NCBI GenBank assembly: GCA_013791785.1
Contig: VMTD01000015.1
Coordinates: 1-36,868 of the forward strand
Direction of reading: 5' to 3'
DNA: 36,868 bases
From: Methanobacteriota archaeon
Lineage (GTDB): Archaea; Thermoplasmatota; Thermoplasmata; SG8-5
The stretch's first letter is position 1; every line of letters begins with the position of its first letter. A model generated the notes under the pieces. The model was not told where the DNA came from and did no database searches. It was given only the letters and a program-made list of their open reading frames with translations. Both the position numbers and the translations under genes were made by a program. This document shows, piece by piece, positions 34,341-36,868 of the stretch.

Positions 34341-34573
34341 GTTGAATGCAGCTTTCATCATGTTGAAAACGGCGCATTCGACTATGATGCGGAAACATTT
34401 TGTTACTAAATCTAGTATCATAGAATTTCCTTCATTTTGCAAACAAATGGTGAATGCGATATCTAAATCCAAACAATTTAGAGCGTTCGCCTTGAATCAC
34501 CATTTGGCAAACAATCAGATTCATCGTGTGAGGAATTTCCGCAATCGACAGTCTGCAAACGATTTGATTGCGG
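34341..34573 (+). repeat. Five-hairpin element, copy B
   Basis: The order matches copy A. H1: GTTGAATGC (34341-34349) with GCATTCGAC (34374-34382). Hx: TATGATGC (34383-34390) with GTATCATA (34415-34422). H2: GGTGAATGC (34449-34457) with GCGTTCGCC (34483-34491). H3: TTGAATC (34492-34498) with GATTCAT (34518-34524), the outer pair not matching. H4: CCGCAATC (34539-34546) with GATTGCGG (34566-34573). Against copy A, base pairs are swapped as pairs in H1 (G-C to T-A), H2 (G-C to A-T) and H3 (T-A to A-T, G-C to C-G). The 34574-34702 stretch beyond it is GC-rich and holds nothing I recognise. Confidence 0.8.
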
Positions 34574-34702
34574 CAGGGTGGCGACGGCATCCGGACTAGC
34601 CGACATTCTGATGACGGCCGCGCGGGATCCTGGTTCTTCGCCCCGTCCCCGAGCGCCACGGACGGGCTGGGCGGGGGTTGCAATCACGCCTTCGCCAAAG
34701 CA

Positions 34703-35452
34703 TCATCTGGTGCCAACCAAATCCCCAAGCGCCTTTAAAACCAGCTTCCTGCTCTCTTCGTCAAACTCCTTCGTAACAAAAGTCCCTCTCCACGAATCCA
34801 CAAACCTGTCATGCGATATTGTCGGGACAATCACGTCGCGGACATTTCTGGCAAAGATTTCAGGATGGGGCAATATCTCCTTGATCCTGCTGTCAAGCTC
34901 GCCAGGGACGCCATTTTTCAGAACAAGTGCAGCGATATCCCTTATGTCGCTCGGCCTGGCAGAAACTGCTTTGAGAATGAAGTAATCCCGGTATGAAGGC
35001 ACGAAAAAGAGAATTTGTCTTGTTCCAACCGGAATCTCAACGCTTCTGCAATCTTCCAGAAATCTCTTGTCTATGGAAATGATGGCCTCATTCGTTCTGC
35101 CACGCACCTCGCCTTCCATGAAATCAATGGCGATTTTCGCGCTCTTTCCGTCGATGCTCAACTGCTTGGAGAAACGAGCGAAGCCATAGGTCTCTTTCGT
35201 TTCGAAGTTCTCGACAGATATCTCCTTTGCCAACCATTCCTTTATCGTATCGATGTGCCAGCCATTCTCCTTTCGCATGACGAAGTCGCAGTCCCTCGTG
35301 TATCTGGAATACTGGCTGTACGCCCTGAGAGCGTAGCCGCCAATGAGTATTAACCTGGGATTCGTGAATCCATCTGAATGCCGGGAGAGAAATTCCAATA
35401 CCTTGGCAATCTCTTCCTCCCTCATGTCCATCACGTCTTTGTGTTTAGGCAA
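34703..35452 (-). CDS. AbiEii-like nucleotidyltransferase (type IV toxin candidate)
   Basis: About 249 residues. LILIGGYALRAYSQYSRYTR followed by DCDFV is the NTase-fold active site: GG, then D and D as metal ligands. A helical C-terminal half follows, with YRDYFILKAVSARPSDIRDI typical of AbiEii/DUF1814 proteins. These toxins transfer nucleotides to RNA or other targets and are neutralised by AbiEi. The start is uncertain. TTG 35452, with GGTGA six bases upstream and overlapping the antitoxin stop, is chosen; TTG 35458 and ATG 35431 are alternatives. Gene order, antitoxin first with overlap, is standard for the pair. Confidence 0.72.
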   Translation of the reverse strand: MPKHKDVMDMREEEIAKVLEFLSRHSDGFTNPRLILIGGYALRAYSQYSRYTRDCDFVMRKENGWHIDTIKEWLAKEISVENFETKETYGFARFSKQLSIDGKSAKIAIDFMEGEVRGRTNEAIISIDKRFLEDCRSVEIPVGTRQILFFVPSYRDYFILKAVSARPSDIRDIAALVLKNGVPGELDSRIKEILPHPEIFARNVRDVIVPTISHDRFVDSWRGTFVTKEFDEESRKLVLKALGDLVGTR

Positions 35453-36149
35453 GAGCAATCACCTTTTCAATGGCCTCATCCAACTCGTTCCTTATAAAGT
35501 CGTCCTCGATATAGATTCTCTTAACGTTAAAAATTCTTTTTTCTGTCAAATCGTTGATCTTCATGGAGCCATATTCCAATATCTGCCTTACTCTGATTTG
35601 TGTCTTTGATAAGCGCATCCAGTATGCCTTTTTTGACAACACTTCTAATCGGACTTTTGTTCTGTTTAAATACAAAGCAGAGAATGCATCTGCAAACGCC
35701 CATAATTGCAAACAATCGATGATACTGTCTGAGACCGGCTCGATCTTCAATCCATATCTTTCGACGTATGCTGGCTCCTCCTTGACTATCTTGATTTCCA
35801 CTTTCCAGCCCTTCTTATCTGCAAAAATTTTCAATGCCTTCGCATACGATTTATCCTTGACCTTTAAAGAATGTACATCCCTGTGGATGAAATCGTTGTT
35901 CCAGAAAGATGCCGCACTTTGAACCGAAACAACCTTGAAGTTTTTATCAATTCTTAAAAAATCATAAAAATTCTCTACTTCATCGGTGACCCAATACCAG
36001 CCATGAGATACGTGTTCGATATTGCCGACTCGCGCTAAATTGTGCATGTACTCCCTGGCATTAGGTGCTTTAACATTCTTCACCTTGACCAAACTGCCGC
36101 GCCAGTCCTTTCTTAATCTCTTGTTGAAGTCATTCAAGTATTCGGACAT
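35445..36149 (-). CDS. AbiEi-like antitoxin / transcriptional regulator
   Basis: 234 residues. The N-terminal 60-70 residues look like a winged helix: LNDFNKRLRKDWRGSLVKVK, then AREYMHNLARVGNIEHVSHG and WYWV, where the beta-wing ends in a G-W-Y strand. The C-terminal domain (VVSVQSAASFWNNDF onward) is the AbiEi-type antitoxin fold with IIDCLQLWAFADAFSAL. Such proteins both neutralise the partner toxin and repress their own promoter. Upstream lie two direct repeats on either side of a TATA box, fitting that role. Assignment rests on architecture and the partner gene; the two proteins support each other. Confidence 0.65.
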   Translation of the reverse strand: MSEYLNDFNKRLRKDWRGSLVKVKNVKAPNAREYMHNLARVGNIEHVSHGWYWVTDEVENFYDFLRIDKNFKVVSVQSAASFWNNDFIHRDVHSLKVKDKSYAKALKIFADKKGWKVEIKIVKEEPAYVERYGLKIEPVSDSIIDCLQLWAFADAFSALYLNRTKVRLEVLSKKAYWMRLSKTQIRVRQILEYGSMKINDLTEKRIFNVKRIYIEDDFIRNELDEAIEKVIALA

Positions 36150-36150
36150 A

Positions 36151-36225
36151 ATTGTTCACATTTACTGTATGTTTGGCAAAGTATATAAATATTGTTATTC
36201 ACATTCAGGTATGTTTTGGCAAAGT
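36151..36225 (-). promoter_or_regulatory. Antitoxin-toxin promoter with flanking direct repeats
   Basis: Two similar segments, 36151-36182 and 36191-36225, share ATTGTT, CACATT and GTATGTTT(T)GGCAAAGT in the same order. Between them lies ATATAAAT (36183-36190; minus-strand ATTTATAT), about 37 bases before ATG 36149. The repeats thus cover the likely start site on one side and the upstream flank of the TATA box on the other. This is a plausible operator for autorepression by the AbiEi-like protein. It is sequence-based inference. Confidence 0.55.
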
Positions 36226-36378
36226 TGTATTCCTTTGGAATGCCACACTTCAACCTCTGTTATCGCGTCATTCAGGGCGATAATGGATAGGATGCTCGAA
36301 TAGATGGCGGGCGCAAGCTCAAGCAACGAGATCCGCAACTCGTGACAATCTGTCACGGTTTGAAAATGCCTGCGAAAG

Positions 36379-36582
36379 ATGGAAAAATGCGCTATACCGA
36401 TTGAGTTAACTAAGGATGCGCGGGGCTTTGTAGAAAACAAGGACGCTGCGATCGACGGCGGGAATGTTGCGGGAGTTGCAAGAAAGGAACTGGAAAAAAG
36501 AAGCAGCCAACCAGTATCCTCATCTGAAAACTATTTGGATGTGCCGGAGAAGGAAAAAAGGAAGAGGCTGAAAGACGAATAG
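36379..36582 (+). pseudogene. C-terminal fragment resembling Bro-N/DinD-type proteins
   Basis: A 67-codon frame. GGNVAGVARKELEKRSSQPV followed by SSSENYLD resembles the conserved C-terminal block of DinD/Bro-type phage-associated proteins (general pattern GG-x-A-x2-AR-x2-E-x3-G-x-x-V-x2-NYL). In another frame just upstream (about 36310-36410) a translation with SRFENACERWKNA recalls the helix of the same family, so a frameshifted, decayed gene is likely. A short intact gene cannot be excluded. The family assignment is from memory of the motif and tentative. Confidence 0.35.
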
Positions 36583-36800
36583 ACGGGCACCCTTCCTCCG
36601 CCCACACGCCCCCACAACCCTGATGGTCGCAGGTTTGGGCGCAATCGATGAGCGCGGCAAAATGCCGCCCCCTCCCCCGCCTCAGGAGCCTACCGATTAC
36701 TGTGTTATCCTGTAATTATTTCGCTTCGTATCTGCTTGTCCTTTCATGCTTCCATCTCCCGCTCGCAATATTCCATGAATGCGCCTACCAAATACCCTCT
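36583..36800. other. GC-rich non-coding stretch beside an IS end
   Basis: No credible frame is present. It contains the second copy of CACAACCCTGATGGTC (36613-36628) and a hairpin GCGGCA-AAA-TGCCGC (36654-36668). The part from about 36690 to 36800 follows the transposase stop on the minus strand and probably includes the insertion sequence's terminal inverted repeat, perhaps near TACTGTGTTATCCTG (36698-36712). The exact IS boundary cannot be placed because the other end is outside the window. Confidence 0.4.
36613..36628 (+). repeat. 16-base exact repeat (partner at 33824-33839)
   Basis: CACAACCCTGATGGTC is repeated exactly. Bases on either side do not match the other copy beyond this. It lies between the Bro/DinD-like fragment and the insertion sequence. 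Confidence 0.6.
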
Positions 36801-36868
36801 CTATCTTTCCCAGAAAGCTTGCTCCGGGGTCTCTAGATTCTTGTAATCCAGACTCATATGGGGTCTTA
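36801..36868 (-). mobile_element. IS transposase, last 21 codons (runs off right edge)
   Basis: On the minus strand the frame entering from the edge reads RPHMSLDYKNLETPEQAFWE then R and TAG (36801-36803). RPH-x-(S/A)L-x-Y-x(4)TP-x(2)-AF is the typical C-terminal end of DDE integrase-core transposases of the IS3/IS481 type, after the catalytic glutamate. Only this end lies in the window, so the IS family and intactness cannot be decided. It shows that mobile DNA borders the accessory region. Confidence 0.7.

Noticed and set aside
32113-34573. CRISPR array
   Set aside because: The two hairpin elements are long, only two in number, diverged and without regular spacers; no cas genes are present.

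Overview
The window looks archaeal. Several genes have TATA-like boxes about 25-33 bases ahead of their start codons and little or no leader. One gene encodes an archaeal-type ATPase of the PF01637/DUF234 family. Many neighbouring genes are joined by ATGA overlaps. A Euryarchaeota/Thermoplasmatota-like host is my best guess, but no rRNA or other marker gene is present to confirm it. Almost the whole left 31 kb is one surface-glycan locus; the right 6 kb is a GC-richer accessory region built from repeats, defence-type genes and mobile-element debris.

Left arm (1-11674). A partial FemAB-like acyltransferase runs leftward off the edge. Divergent from it, one rightward operon (933-11623) carries four GT4 glycosyltransferases, a large GT-C-like membrane protein, a GNAT acyltransferase, an alpha/alpha-toroid protein, a NodB-type polysaccharide deacetylase and a second FemAB-like acyltransferase. 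It stops abruptly at a 16-codon remnant with an excellent ribosome-binding site (11624-11674). This looks like the start of a lost secreted or membrane protein, cut by a convergent GT4 gene.

Middle (11651-17140). Three more GT4 genes lie in mixed orientation, two of them sharing what looks like a bidirectional TATA box, followed by a very AT-rich methyltransferase/GT2 pair. This is typical of a shuffled, horizontally exchanged polysaccharide locus.

Nucleotide-sugar and export block (17124-30588, all leftward). The first module (RmlD-like reductase, CapE/FnlA-like UDP-GlcNAc 4,6-dehydratase/epimerase, WecB/CapG-like 2-epimerase) fits synthesis of UDP-L-QuiNAc or UDP-L-FucNAc. The second is an eight-gene, translationally coupled operon: Wzm permease, Wzt ATPase with a cargo-recognition domain, RfbF, RfbG, an SDR enzyme, an FkbM methyltransferase, a thiamine-diphosphate enzyme and RfbH. 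Together these predict a CDP-3,6-dideoxyhexose with a two-carbon branch (yersiniose type), assembled into a glycan that may be methyl-capped and is exported by an ABC transporter.

Right arm (30757-36868). A secreted, sequon-rich surface protein is followed by a duplicated non-coding architecture. The 3' end of this gene, a twin-hairpin terminator, a CCAGC hairpin and then a roughly 235-base element with five hairpins occur twice, about 2.2 kb apart, in direct orientation. Paired substitutions in the hairpin stems indicate that structure is conserved. The PF01637/DUF234 ATPase lies between the copies and its stop codon falls inside the last hairpin. The second copy carries two overlapping tiny membrane-protein genes. 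An AbiEi/AbiEii-type toxin-antitoxin pair with a TATA box flanked by direct repeats follows, then a possible Bro/DinD-type gene fragment and the C-terminus of an IS transposase at the right edge. The duplicated hairpin element is the most unusual feature; I do not recognise it.
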